A stretch of DNA of 64,000 nucleotides from Flavobacteriaceae bacterium (GTDB taxonomy: Bacteria; Bacteroidota; Bacteroidia; Flavobacteriales; Flavobacteriaceae): NCBI GenBank assembly GCA_013373105.1, contig JABXIJ010000002.1, positions 28,167 through 92,166 on the forward strand, given 5' to 3'. The notes under the pieces were generated by a model. It searched no databases. It was given only the letters and a program-made list of their open reading frames with translations, and was not told the origin of the DNA. A program made the translations under genes and the position numbers. Shown here piece after piece: positions 27,226-36,932 of the stretch; the first letter of the stretch is position 1, and every line of letters starts with the position of its first letter.

Positions 27226-28050
27226 TTGAGCAAAAAAAACTCATATAAAAAATTAAAACATAAACTTCATGAAATAATTTATGAGGCAGATACTCCTACT
27301 GGTAAAATATTTGACATTGTTCTACTTATTGCCATTTTAGCAAGTGTATTATTTGTAATGTTAGAAAGTATAGATTCTATTCAAGAAAAGCATGGTTATC
27401 TATTAAATATTGCAGAATGGGTAATTACAATACTGTTTTCAATTGAATACATTTTAAGAATTTTTTCAATTAATAAACCTGCTAAATATATTTTTAGTTT
27501 TTATGGAGTTATAGATTTTCTATCAACAGTTCCAAAATACCTATCGTTAATTTTAGTAGGTTCTCATAATCTAGTGGCCTTAAGAGCTTTACGTTTATTA
27601 AGAGTTTTTAGAATTTTAAAAATAACACGTTATGTTGGTGAATCTAATCGATTAATGATTGCCTTAAAAGCAAGTAAAGCTAAAATAAGTGTTTTTTTAT
27701 TTTTCGTACTTATCTTATGTATAATTCTAGGGACTATTATGTATATGATTGAGGGAGCAGAAAATGGATTTACAAGTATTCCTAGAAGTGTATATTGGGC
27801 AATTGTAACTTTAACAACTGTTGGGTATGGAGACATAGCACCTCAAAGTCCATTTGGACAATTAATTGCAAGTATTATTATGATTTTAGGCTATGCTATA
27901 ATTGCCATTCCAACTGGTATTGTTTCATCACAATTAACAAAAGTTGAAATGACAGAAACCAATACACAATCTTGTCCAAATTGCTTAAAAAGTAATCATA
28001 AAGAAAACGCTGAATTTTGTTATAACTGTGGAAGTGTTTTAAATCCATGA
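27226..28050 (+). CDS. Voltage-gated-type potassium channel with C-terminal zinc ribbon
   Basis: A 274-residue six-helix ion channel. S1-S4 occupy about residues 28-140; S4 carries regularly spaced arginines in ALRLLRVFRILK. The pore has the potassium filter TTVGYGD (residues 197-203) and S6 ends near 232. A short tail holds a zinc ribbon: CPNC (250-253) and CYNC (265-268). The start is TTG at 27226 by frame; MSKKNSYKKLKHKL is a plausible basic cytoplasmic N-terminus. Its last 4 bases overlap miaA as ATGA, indicating coupled translation. Only potassium selectivity is supported by motif. Confidence 0.9.
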   Translation: MSKKNSYKKLKHKLHEIIYEADTPTGKIFDIVLLIAILASVLFVMLESIDSIQEKHGYLLNIAEWVITILFSIEYILRIFSINKPAKYIFSFYGVIDFLSTVPKYLSLILVGSHNLVALRALRLLRVFRILKITRYVGESNRLMIALKASKAKISVFLFFVLILCIILGTIMYMIEGAENGFTSIPRSVYWAIVTLTTVGYGDIAPQSPFGQLIASIIMILGYAIIAIPTGIVSSQLTKVEMTETNTQSCPNCLKSNHKENAEFCYNCGSVLNP

Positions 28051-28961
28051 GAAATACATTAATTACTATTATTGGGCCAACTGCTATTGGTAAAACCTCA
28101 CTAAGTATCAAAATTGCAAAGCACTACAATTCAGAAATAATTTCTTGCGATTCTAGACAGTTTTTTAAAGAAATGAATATAGGTACTGCAGTTCCTGAAC
28201 AAGAAGAGTTGACAGCAGTGAAACATCACTTTATTCAAAATAGAAGCATTTTTGATGATTATAACGTTGGTGAGTTTGAAAAAGATGCTCTCAAAAAATT
28301 AGATGACCTTTTTAAAGTAAACTCAATTCAAGTGATGGTTGGTGGCAGTGGTTTGTATGTTGATGCTGTTTTAAAAGGATTAGATAACTTTCCAAAGGTT
28401 GATGATGTAATTCGTAAAAATTTAACTGAAGAGCTTTCTAAAGAAGGATTAGCAAGCTTGCAAGAAAAGCTAAAAGAGCTAGATTTTGAAACTTATACTA
28501 CTATTGCGTTAGATAACCCCCAAAGGGTTTCAAGAGCTTTAGAAATTTGTATTGGTACTGGTTTACCTTATTCATCATTTAAAAATAAAGCAAAAGTTAA
28601 ACGTAACTTCAATAGTATTGTAATTGGTTTAACTGCTGATAGAGAATTAATTTACAATAGAATAAATGAACGAGTAGATATTATGATTAAAAATGGTTTG
28701 ATAGATGAAGCTAAAGAGCTATACAAACATAAAGATTTAAACGCATTACAAACTGTTGGTTACAAAGAGTTATTCAATTATTTTGAGGGTAATTTTACAA
28801 AGGATTTTGCCATTTCTGAAATTAAAAAAAATACCAGGCGTTTTGCAAAAAGACAACAAACTTGGTTTAAAAAAACTAAAAATGTTAGTTGGTTTAATTA
28901 CGATACTCCTTTAACAGAAATTGTTAACAAAATTGATGAAAGATTAACGCATTTTAACTAA
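28047..28961 (+). CDS. miaA: tRNA dimethylallyltransferase
   Basis: Adds the dimethylallyl group to A37 of tRNAs that read codons starting with U. It has 304 residues with the P-loop GPTAIGKTSLS, the substrate motif SCDSRQFFKEMNIGTA, VGGSGLYVDAVLKG and the C-terminal TRRFAKRQQTWFKK, all MiaA hallmarks. The ATG overlaps the stop of the channel gene by 4 bases. Downstream an independent promoter drives the OmpH gene. Confidence 0.95.
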   Translation: MRNTLITIIGPTAIGKTSLSIKIAKHYNSEIISCDSRQFFKEMNIGTAVPEQEELTAVKHHFIQNRSIFDDYNVGEFEKDALKKLDDLFKVNSIQVMVGGSGLYVDAVLKGLDNFPKVDDVIRKNLTEELSKEGLASLQEKLKELDFETYTTIALDNPQRVSRALEICIGTGLPYSSFKNKAKVKRNFNSIVIGLTADRELIYNRINERVDIMIKNGLIDEAKELYKHKDLNALQTVGYKELFNYFEGNFTKDFAISEIKKNTRRFAKRQQTWFKKTKNVSWFNYDTPLTEIVNKIDERLTHFN

Positions 28962-28970
28962 GCTAAATTT

Positions 28971-28998
28971 TTGTAATACAATCACTTTTATATCTTTG
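28971..28998 (+). promoter_or_regulatory. Promoter of the OmpH-like gene
   Basis: TTG (28971-28973), 17 bases, then TATCTTTG (28991-28998), an exact -7 element. It shows that the TTG start at 28996 in the ORF track lies inside the promoter, so translation begins at the ATG at 29017. Confidence 0.6.
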
Positions 28999-29016
28999 TC
29001 GTCCAAATTTACAATC

Positions 29017-29535
29017 ATGAAATCAATATTAAGTATACTCAGTATTTTTATTTTTACTTTAGGAAGTTTTGCTCAAACTAAAGTAGGTACTATTAACAAT
29101 GAATACATTATTAATTTAATGCCAGAAGCTAAAGTTGTTATTGAAAAATCTCAAGAATATGGTGCTAAATTAGACTCTTCTTTTTCTATAAAAATGAAAG
29201 ATTATCAAGATAAAGTTGCCAAATATAGAAAAGAAGAAAAAGAAATGGGCGAATTAATGAAAAAGACTACTTTAAAAGAATTATCTGCCCTAGAACAAGA
29301 CATTAAAAGATATCAAGACAATGGAACTAAATTAATGCAATTAAAGCAAAATGAATTAATGCGACCATTGTATAAAAAGTTAAATGATGCTATAGATGCT
29401 GTTGTGAAAGAAAACGGTTATACTCAAATTTTTACCAGAAATGGTAACCAATTTGCATACATAGATGAGAAATTTGACATCACTAAATTGGTAATCCAAA
29501 AATTAGGTTTAAAAGAACCAAAGGTTAAAGAATAA
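29017..29535 (+). CDS. OmpH/Skp family periplasmic chaperone
   Basis: A 172-residue exported protein starting at 29017 with signal peptide MKSILSILSIFIFTLGSFAQ. The mature part has the OmpH opening KVGTINNEYIINLMPEAK, a long charged coiled coil (about residues 45-120) and a C-terminal strand region NGYTQIFTRNGNQFAYID. Skp-like proteins hold unfolded outer-membrane proteins during transit through the periplasm. It is a single-gene unit with its own promoter and a strong terminator. Bacteroidota usually carry several OmpH paralogues, so this may be a minor one. Confidence 0.9.
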   Translation: MKSILSILSIFIFTLGSFAQTKVGTINNEYIINLMPEAKVVIEKSQEYGAKLDSSFSIKMKDYQDKVAKYRKEEKEMGELMKKTTLKELSALEQDIKRYQDNGTKLMQLKQNELMRPLYKKLNDAIDAVVKENGYTQIFTRNGNQFAYIDEKFDITKLVIQKLGLKEPKVKE

Positions 29536-29560
29536 AATTTATTTATATATAATTTTAAAA

Positions 29561-29587
29561 AAGCCTCACATTTGTGAGGCTTTTTTT
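29561..29587. terminator. Bidirectional terminator
   Basis: AAGCCTCACA-TT-TGTGAGGCTT with a T run behind it on the plus strand and an A run before it. It serves the OmpH gene and probably the converging serine hydrolase. Confidence 0.9.
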
Positions 29588-30765
29588 ATGCATTAAAGTG
29601 TTTGGAAACTATAGATTTTATCTTTTTGTTTAAGTATTTAAGTGAATTATAACTTGTATGTTCTAAAACAATTATAACCAAATCATCATCTAAATAGTTA
29701 GTTAAAGCAGTACTAAATCCATTCCATTTTCCATAATGGTAAATATTATTATCATTATGTCTATCAATTCTAAAACCAAAACCATAAGGTACTTTTCTAC
29801 CATAAATGGTTTTTCCTTTTTGATACATTAAATCTAGAGATTCTTTACTTAATAGTTTTCCAGAATTTAAACCATAAGTCCATTTAAATAAATCATCTAT
29901 GGTTGAATAAACATTCTTGTCGCCAACAACTGCATCATTTACGGTATTCCCTATTTTTATATGTTTCCAACCTCTATATAAACGATAACCAGTTAATTGA
30001 TTTTTGCGCAAAGTATCATTATCAAAACTATAGACGTATGAGTTTTTCATCTCTAAAGGATCAAAAAAGTTTTTCTTTAGAAAATTGTTGAATGACATGC
30101 CAGATACTTTTTCTACTATAGATGCAAGCACAAAATAACCTGTATTAGAATAATCAAAATTTCTGCCTGGTCTAAAGAAATGCATAACTTTTGAAGAGGT
30201 TAGCAACTTCATCATTTCTGTATTAGATGGTGGCTTTTGTTGATTCCATAAATTCTCTGCAACCCAAAAATATTTAGGTAAACCAGATGTATGATTCAGT
30301 AAATTTTGAATTGTAATGTTTTTGTAAGGAAAGTTTGGGAAAAAAGTATTTACAGTATCTGTAATCCTTAATAGTTTTTTTTCTCTAAGTAACATTATGG
30401 CTGCTGCAGTAAATTGCTTACTTACAGAAGCTAGTTGAAAAGTAGATTCTTCTTTTAAAGGGATTTTACTACGAAAATCTGCATAACCTATCTGATTTTT
30501 GTAGATAATTTTATTGTTTTTAGCCACTAAAATTGCCCCATGAAAATCGTGTCTTTTATTAATTCTTTTTAATAAAGAATCTAATTTATGATTTACTTTT
30601 TTTGTTTTTTCAAAAGGATGGTAATCAACCTTAACAATAGGCTCTGGTTCAAGATTTTATTTTTTGAATTAATGTTTCTTTTACTTCTTTTCTAGAACAA
30701 GAAATTGTAACACTCAGAAGTGCTGCACAAAATAGAGTAAATGTTTTTGAGTATGAATTAAACAA
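29586..30765 (-). pseudogene. Serine hydrolase (beta-lactamase class C family) lipoprotein gene split by one frameshift
   Basis: The 313-residue track ORF begins inside the protein. Upstream in the same frame the sequence continues (LDSLLKRINKRHDFHGAILV) until a TAA at 30657-30659. In the adjacent frame, a TTG at 30765 opens a lipoprotein signal ending SVTISC and continues KEVKETLIQKIKS to a TGA at 30649-30651. The two parts join as one protein after a single-base indel near 30652, next to A4 and A6 runs on the minus strand. The catalytic part is complete: SVSK (SxxK), YSNTGYF (YxN) and HYGKWNG. This is either a recent pseudogene or a read error. A shortened cytoplasmic product from the internal GTG would lack export. 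Confidence 0.8.
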
Positions 30766-30876
30766 AATTCTTAACTAATTCTAAGTTTGAGTAAAAGTAA
30801 ACAATCATTTTAAAAAAAATCAAAAGGATATTAATGATGAATGTTAAATGTTTAATAGAATAATTTAGTGTGTTTA

Positions 30877-32973
30877 TTAACTAATATTACTCCATATTTT
30901 AGAAGTCTTACTCATTTTAGCAAATGCCAATTTAATTGGTAAATTTTCTGGTTTAGCTAGATTTTCATCGTCTTTTAAAACATTTATTGCAATAATTCTA
31001 ACTAAACTTAAAATTTTAGAATCTTTTACAACATCAGCTATTTTTAAGTTTAAAACTCCACTTTGTTGAGTACCCATGATGTTTCCTGGTCCACGTAGTT
31101 TTAAATCTACTTCTGCTATTTTAAATCCATCTGAAGTTTCAACCATAGTCTGTAGTCTTGTTTTTGCTTCATCAGACAATTTGAAACTTGAAAGTAAAAT
31201 ACAATAGCTTTGGTCTGCTCCTCTACCAACTCTTCCACGTAATTGATGTAATTGACTTAAACCAAAACGTTCTGCACTTTCTACAATCATTACTGATGCA
31301 TTTGGTACATTAACACCTACCTCTATTACAGTTGTGGCAACCATAATTTGAGTTTCACCATTAACAAAACGTTGCATTTCAAAGTCTTTATCTTTGGGTT
31401 TCATTTTACCATGAACAATGCTTATTTGGTATTTTGGATTAGGAAATTCTCTTACAATACTTTCATAACCATCCATTAAATCTTTATAATCCATAACTTC
31501 AGACTCTTGAATTAAAGGATATACAACATAAATTTGTCTGCCTTTAGCTATTTCATCTTTCATAAATTTAAAGACACCTAATCTGTTACTATCATATCTA
31601 TGCACTGTTTTTACTTTTTTTCTGCCTGGAGGTAATTCATCGATTACAGATATATCTAAATCTCCATAAACAGACATCGCTAAAGTTCTAGGAATTGGAG
31701 TGGCTGTCATAACTAGAATATGTGGTGGTAATAAATTTTTAGACCATAATTTAGCTCTTTGTGCCACACCAAATCTATGCTGTTCGTCTATAATAGCAAT
31801 TCCAAGGTTTTTAAATTTTACTTTATCTTCAATCAAAGCGTGAGTTCCAATTAAAATATTTAAATCTCCAAGTTGTAATGCTTCGTCAATTTGCTTGCGT
31901 TTGCTATTTTTTGTTGAGCCAGTTAATAACTCAACTTGTAAACCCATATGTTTGGTAAGTTCTACTATTGCATTATAATGTTGTGTTGCAAGTATTTCTG
32001 TAGGAGCCATTATAGCAGCTTGAAATCCATTATCTATAGCCAACAGCATAGTGAGTAATCCTACAATTGTTTTACCTGAACCAACATCTCCTTGTAACAG
32101 TCTATTCATATGAGCACCAGATCCAACATCTTTTCTAATTTCTTTTAGTACTCGTTTTTGAGCATTGGTCAATTTAAATGGCAAGAAATTTTTATAAAAT
32201 TTATTGAAATTGTTACCTACTGTATTAAAATTAAAACCTTTAATTTTTGATTTATTTATGAGTTTTTTTCTTAATAATTGTAGTTGTATAAAAAATAATT
32301 CCTCAAATTTTAATCGAAATTGAGCATTGGCTAAACACTCTTGATTTTTTGGAAAATGAACATTTAACAAAGCGTCTCTTTTTAAAATTAAATCATAATC
32401 TTGAATAATTTCTTTAGATAATGTTTCTTCTATTGTATCATAAACAGCTTGTAACAAGTTTTGTAGATAGCTACTTATTAACTTATTACTTACTCCAGCA
32501 TTGGTTAATTTTTCAGTAGAATGATAAACTGGTTGCATTTTAGGTTGCAACTTTTTTTTGTATTCTGTAACCAACTCCATCTCTGGATGAGGAATACTAA
32601 AACTACCATTATAATAATTTAGCTTACCATAAATTACATAAGGTTCATTTATTTTTAAACTGTTTTTAATCCACTTTTGCCCTTTAAACCAAACTAACTC
32701 CATACTACCTGTAGCATCTTGAAAAGTTGCAACTAACCTACTGCCCCTTTTTTGAACAACAGATTTTACATGTGTAATTTTTCCAACAACTTGAACTTCT
32801 GATGAGTTAGGTTGTAAATCTTTTATTTGATAAAACTGAGTTTTATCTATATACCTAAATGGAAAAAAATGAAGGAGATCATCACAAGTTTTAATACCCA
32901 ATTCCATATACATTACAGATGCTTTTTTTAAGCTTACACCTTTTAAATATGTTATTGGTTGCTGTAAGTTCAC
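30877..32973 (-). CDS. recG: ATP-dependent DNA helicase RecG
   Basis: Remodels stalled replication forks and Holliday junctions. A 698-residue superfamily 2 helicase: N-terminal wedge/OB domain (LVWFKGQKWIKN about residue 105), Walker A GDVGSGKT, motif II DEQHRFG, motif III MTATPIPRTLAM, and motif VI QLRGRVGRG. The start is a GTG at 32973 with no in-frame ATG before it; LQQPITYLKGVSLKKA matches the expected RecG N-terminus. It is a single-gene unit. Confidence 0.96.
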   Translation of the reverse strand: MNLQQPITYLKGVSLKKASVMYMELGIKTCDDLLHFFPFRYIDKTQFYQIKDLQPNSSEVQVVGKITHVKSVVQKRGSRLVATFQDATGSMELVWFKGQKWIKNSLKINEPYVIYGKLNYYNGSFSIPHPEMELVTEYKKKLQPKMQPVYHSTEKLTNAGVSNKLISSYLQNLLQAVYDTIEETLSKEIIQDYDLILKRDALLNVHFPKNQECLANAQFRLKFEELFFIQLQLLRKKLINKSKIKGFNFNTVGNNFNKFYKNFLPFKLTNAQKRVLKEIRKDVGSGAHMNRLLQGDVGSGKTIVGLLTMLLAIDNGFQAAIMAPTEILATQHYNAIVELTKHMGLQVELLTGSTKNSKRKQIDEALQLGDLNILIGTHALIEDKVKFKNLGIAIIDEQHRFGVAQRAKLWSKNLLPPHILVMTATPIPRTLAMSVYGDLDISVIDELPPGRKKVKTVHRYDSNRLGVFKFMKDEIAKGRQIYVVYPLIQESEVMDYKDLMDGYESIVREFPNPKYQISIVHGKMKPKDKDFEMQRFVNGETQIMVATTVIEVGVNVPNASVMIVESAERFGLSQLHQLRGRVGRGADQSYCILLSSFKLSDEAKTRLQTMVETSDGFKIAEVDLKLRGPGNIMGTQQSGVLNLKIADVVKDSKILSLVRIIAINVLKDDENLAKPENLPIKLAFAKMSKTSKIWSNIS

Positions 32974-33260
32974 TTTTTAAATTTATAAAACTAAATTATG
33001 AAATTATACAGAAAGAAAGTTGATTATATAAAAAAACATAAGATAAGAAATTTGTAAATACTATATTATCACACAATAAATATAATTGTTGATTATAAAT
33101 TAATTAGGGCTTAAAAATATTACTAAGGGTTAATGAAGAATTGTTTTAGAGATATCTAGCTTAGATACAAGAATAATCTTTTTTTAATTAAACAACTAAA
33201 AATGTGAAAATTATACAATTAAATAAATCTTCTATTAATACTTTTAAATAATCTTATTCG
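32974..33260. other. Intergenic stretch between divergent recG and the methyltransferase gene
   Basis: About 290 AT-rich bases holding the two divergent promoters. An 18-codon reading frame (starting ATGAAATTATACAG, near 32998) is present but has no supporting feature. I see no RNA structure or repeat. Confidence 0.5.
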
Positions 33261-33268
33261 TACTTTTG
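33261..33268 (+). promoter_or_regulatory. Putative -7 element of the RsmB-like gene
   Basis: TACTTTTG matches TAnnTTTG exactly, 24 bases upstream of the ATG at 33292. Confidence 0.55.
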
Positions 33269-33291
33269 CCCACCAGAAATTATCACATAAA

Positions 33292-34503
33292 ATGAGACTA
33301 CATAGAAACTTAACTTTTGCTGTAATAGATAGTATACGCGATATTTTTAACGAAGGCGTTTATGCAGATAAAGCTGTAGAAAAAGCTTTAAAAAGAGATA
33401 AACGTTGGGGAGCAAGAGATAGAAAGTTTGTAGCAGAAACTATTTATGATATTGTTCGTTGGAATAGATTGTATGCAGAAATTGCAGATGTAAAAACTCC
33501 ATATAAAAGAGATGATATTTGGCGATTATTTTCTGTTTGGTGTGTTTTAAGAGGGATAAAATTTCCTGATTGGAACCAAATGCAAAATGTTCCTGAACGT
33601 AGAATTAAAGGACGTTTTGATGAATTATCAAAAATTAGAAAATTTAGAGAATCTATTCCAGATTGGATGGATGAACTTGGTGTTTCTGAGCTTGGAGAAG
33701 AGTTATGGACCAAAGAAATTGCAGCACAAAATGTTTTAGCAGATGTTATTCTTAGAACTAATACTTTAAATATAACAAAGGAGAAACTTCAAAAAGAATT
33801 AGAAGCCGAAAGTATTTTTACTAAGCCAATTAAAAATTATCCAGAGGCCTTAAAATTAGAAGAACGTGCAAATGTTTTTAAAACAAGCGCTTTTCATAAT
33901 GGTTATTTCGAAGTTCAAGACGCATCATCTCAATTAGTAGCGCATTATTTACAAGTAGAACCAGGAATGAAAGTGGTAGATACTTGTGCAGGCGCAGGTG
34001 GTAAAACTTTACATATTGCTTCTTTAATGCAGAATAAAGGGCAAATTATTGCCATGGATATTTATGAAAGTAAATTAAAAAAACTAAAAACAAGAGCTAA
34101 ACGCAATAAGGTTCATAACATAGAACTAAAGGTTTTAGATACTACAAAACCAATTAAAAAACTTTACAATAAGGCAGATAGAGTACTTATAGATGCTCCT
34201 TGTTCTGGTTTAGGAGTTATTCGTAGAAATCCAGATTCTAAGTGGAAACTTCAACCAGAATTTGTAGAAAACATTAAAAAAGTTCAACAAGAAATTCTAC
34301 AAAGCTACTCTAAAATGGTAAAACCAGGTGGTAAATTAGTATATGCAACCTGTTCTATATTACCATCAGAAAATCAACAACAAATTGACAAATTCTTAAC
34401 ATCAGAATCAGGAAAAGATTTTACCTTTGTTTCAGACAATAAAGTATTTGCCCATAAATCTGGTTTCGACGGCTTTTATATGGCGCTTTTAGAAAAGAAG
34501 TAA
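33292..34503 (+). CDS. RsmB/NOP family RNA (cytosine-5) methyltransferase
   Basis: A 403-residue SAM-dependent RNA m5C methyltransferase. The SAM-binding motif I is VVDTCAGAGGKTLH. The two cysteines of the class are present: motif IV DAPCSGLGVIRRNPD and motif VI YATCSILPSENQQQ, where the motif VI cysteine attacks the base and the motif IV cysteine aids release. An N-terminal NusB-like RNA-binding region occupies about residues 1-110. The exact rRNA or tRNA target is not certain; RsmB (16S C967) is the nearest textbook relative. Confidence 0.9.
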   Translation: MRLHRNLTFAVIDSIRDIFNEGVYADKAVEKALKRDKRWGARDRKFVAETIYDIVRWNRLYAEIADVKTPYKRDDIWRLFSVWCVLRGIKFPDWNQMQNVPERRIKGRFDELSKIRKFRESIPDWMDELGVSELGEELWTKEIAAQNVLADVILRTNTLNITKEKLQKELEAESIFTKPIKNYPEALKLEERANVFKTSAFHNGYFEVQDASSQLVAHYLQVEPGMKVVDTCAGAGGKTLHIASLMQNKGQIIAMDIYESKLKKLKTRAKRNKVHNIELKVLDTTKPIKKLYNKADRVLIDAPCSGLGVIRRNPDSKWKLQPEFVENIKKVQQEILQSYSKMVKPGGKLVYATCSILPSENQQQIDKFLTSESGKDFTFVSDNKVFAHKSGFDGFYMALLEKK

Positions 34504-34560
34504 TACTTTGTTTTAAATTGCTAAAAAAGAAATTGTTTCTAATATTGAATACAATTTTTT

Positions 34561-36702
34561 ATGTATAGAAAAACTTTTTTAATACTCAGTTTACTATGTA
34601 TTGCCTTTTCTTATGGGCAACAAGCATATTATAATGATGTAAATTTAAATCTTACAGGATTAACTTTAAAAGAAGAGTTAGCTTCTAAAGTTACTACAAC
34701 TCATACCAAGTTTTTATTTTATAGTGAGATTTGGGATGCCTCTAAAATAACAGATGTTAATCCGCAAAACAACCAAGAAGTATTATTGATTTATGGTTGG
34801 GAGAATGGTACAGATTTCGATGATACCAACGATAGAACTCGAGGTTTAAATAATAATGGTGGTAATGTTGGCGAATGGAACAGAGAACATGTGTATTCAC
34901 GTTCTTTAGGAACTCCTAATTTAGGATATCAAGGTCCAGGAGCAGATGCTCATCATTTAAGACCTTCAGATGTTCAACGAAACTCATCTAGAAATAACAA
35001 GAAATTTACTGCTGGTTCTGGAAATAGTGGAATTCAAGGAAATGGAGGTTGGTATCCAGGAGATGAATGGAAAGGTGATGTTGCTAGAATGATGATGTAC
35101 ATGTACATACGTTATAATGATAGATGTTTACCTACCAATGTTGGTTTTGGTAGTGATGCAAACACACCAGACGAAATGATAGATTTATTTTTACAATGGA
35201 ATGCAGAAGATCCAGTTTCTCAAATAGAAATACAACGTAATAATTATCATGGAGATACCAATAATGATTATGCTCAAGGAAATAGAAATCCGTTTATAGA
35301 CAATCCTAGATTAGCAACAAGAATTTGGGGAGGTCCTGAAGCTGAAGATATTTGGGGAATTTATACCAATCAAGACACAGAAGCCCCTACTACTCCAACA
35401 AATGTTACTGCATCTAATATTACTACGTTTTCATTAGACTTAACTTGGGATGCTGCAACAGATAACGTTGGTGTTTCAAGTTATGATGTTTATATAAATG
35501 GAAATCTAAGTACATCAACAACAAACACATCAATACAAATAACAGATTTAATACCTAATACTAATTATTCATTTGCTGTGTTAGCAAAAGATATTGCTAA
35601 TAATGAATCGTCTTTAAGTACACCTCTAGAAATAAAAACCTTAGAAGATACTACTCCACCTACTATTCCACAAAATGTAGTAATAAGTAACGAAACAGAC
35701 ATTTCTTTTGTGGTTTCTTGGGATGCTGCTACAGACGATACTAGTGTTGCACTTTATGAAGTTTATATAGATGATATTTTAATCGGTAACTCTACCTCTA
35801 CTACATACACAGTTAGTGGTTTAGCAGCATCTACTAGCTATAAGGTTGAAGTATTAGCAGAAGATATTGTTGGTAACCAATCAAGTTTATCAACACCAGT
35901 TACTGCAACAACTACTAATGGAACTGGATCTAATGCAAATGAAATTTTCTTTTCAGAATACTTAGAAGGAGAAAGTAATAATAAAGCTCTTGAATTAGTG
36001 AATTTAACAAATAATGATATTAATTTAAGTAGTTATAGTATTAAAAGACAATCAAATGGTGGTCAAAATGGAGATGACTGGCAAGGTGAATTAAAATTAT
36101 CTGGAACTATTTATGCAAAAGATGTTTTTGTAATTATAAATGGTAAAGCATCAATTCAGAAATTGATTGATGAAAAAGATTTTGAGCAACCAAATGAATC
36201 TCAAACCAATTGGGGTGAACCAATAAATTTCAATGGAAACGATCCAATTGGATTATTTAAAAATGGTATACTTATAGATATCATTGGAACATATAATGGT
36301 GGTTCATCAAATTTTGCAAAAGATAAAAACTTACGAAGAAAAAGTGGGGTTTCTCAACCAAATACTACATTTGACTTAGTTAATGAGTGGGATGAATTCG
36401 ATAAAAATGATGCAAGTGATTTTGGCTCACACAGTTCTATAGTTTTGTCTACAAACGATTTTGAACTACAAAATGTTTCTGTTTACCCAAATCCTAGTTT
36501 TAATGGGACTATAAACATAAAGCTAGATACTGCTACAACAATTAACTCTATTTCAATTTATTCGATAATAGGAAAAAAAGTATTCGAAAAGACTCAAAAT
36601 TTTACCAATCAAATAAAAATCAGTACTCTAAAAAGTGGTATTTATTTGTTAAAAATAAATAGCGTAGATGCTAGTGTAACAAAGAAAATTGTTATCGATT
36701 AA
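34561..36702 (+). CDS. T9SS-secreted endonuclease I with FN3 and lamin-tail domains
   Basis: A 713-residue exported nuclease. After a signal peptide (to about YGQ, residue 20), residues 30-270 form an endonuclease I domain: WNREHVYSRSLG and GADAHHLRPSD carry the His-metal centre. Two fibronectin III domains follow (about 275-360 and 365-450), each with SW/TWDAATD. A lamin-tail domain then starts IFFSEYLEGESNNKALEL (about 460-620). The last 75 residues are a type A T9SS sorting domain (VSVYPNPSFNG to KKIVID). The enzyme probably scavenges extracellular DNA or RNA for nutrients, held at or released from the surface by the type IX system. Confidence 0.92.
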   Translation: MYRKTFLILSLLCIAFSYGQQAYYNDVNLNLTGLTLKEELASKVTTTHTKFLFYSEIWDASKITDVNPQNNQEVLLIYGWENGTDFDDTNDRTRGLNNNGGNVGEWNREHVYSRSLGTPNLGYQGPGADAHHLRPSDVQRNSSRNNKKFTAGSGNSGIQGNGGWYPGDEWKGDVARMMMYMYIRYNDRCLPTNVGFGSDANTPDEMIDLFLQWNAEDPVSQIEIQRNNYHGDTNNDYAQGNRNPFIDNPRLATRIWGGPEAEDIWGIYTNQDTEAPTTPTNVTASNITTFSLDLTWDAATDNVGVSSYDVYINGNLSTSTTNTSIQITDLIPNTNYSFAVLAKDIANNESSLSTPLEIKTLEDTTPPTIPQNVVISNETDISFVVSWDAATDDTSVALYEVYIDDILIGNSTSTTYTVSGLAASTSYKVEVLAEDIVGNQSSLSTPVTATTTNGTGSNANEIFFSEYLEGESNNKALELVNLTNNDINLSSYSIKRQSNGGQNGDDWQGELKLSGTIYAKDVFVIINGKASIQKLIDEKDFEQPNESQTNWGEPINFNGNDPIGLFKNGILIDIIGTYNGGSSNFAKDKNLRRKSGVSQPNTTFDLVNEWDEFDKNDASDFGSHSSIVLSTNDFELQNVSVYPNPSFNGTINIKLDTATTINSISIYSIIGKKVFEKTQNFTNQIKISTLKSGIYLLKINSVDASVTKKIVID

Positions 36703-36898
36703 ATAAATAAAACTAACGTTTTATAAATTTTTTAAAAACTATTATTTAAGACTTTAAATCTTGAATTTTAAGTAGGTAAACACCTTTCGATAAAGAAGTT
36801 ATATCAAAAGTTTGAAATACCGAAATTTTTGTTGAAAACTACGTTTACAAGTCTATAAATTATTTCACTATTTCAAAGCTTTTTACATAGGAAAGTTT

Positions 36899-36906
36899 TA
36901 ATTTTG
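36899..36906 (+). promoter_or_regulatory. Putative -7 element of purL
   Basis: TAATTTTG, an exact TAnnTTTG, 26 bases before the purL ATG. The rest of the 230-base gap before it shows no gene. Confidence 0.5.
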
Positions 36907-36932
36907 TGTTTTAATGTGTTAATCCATTTTCA

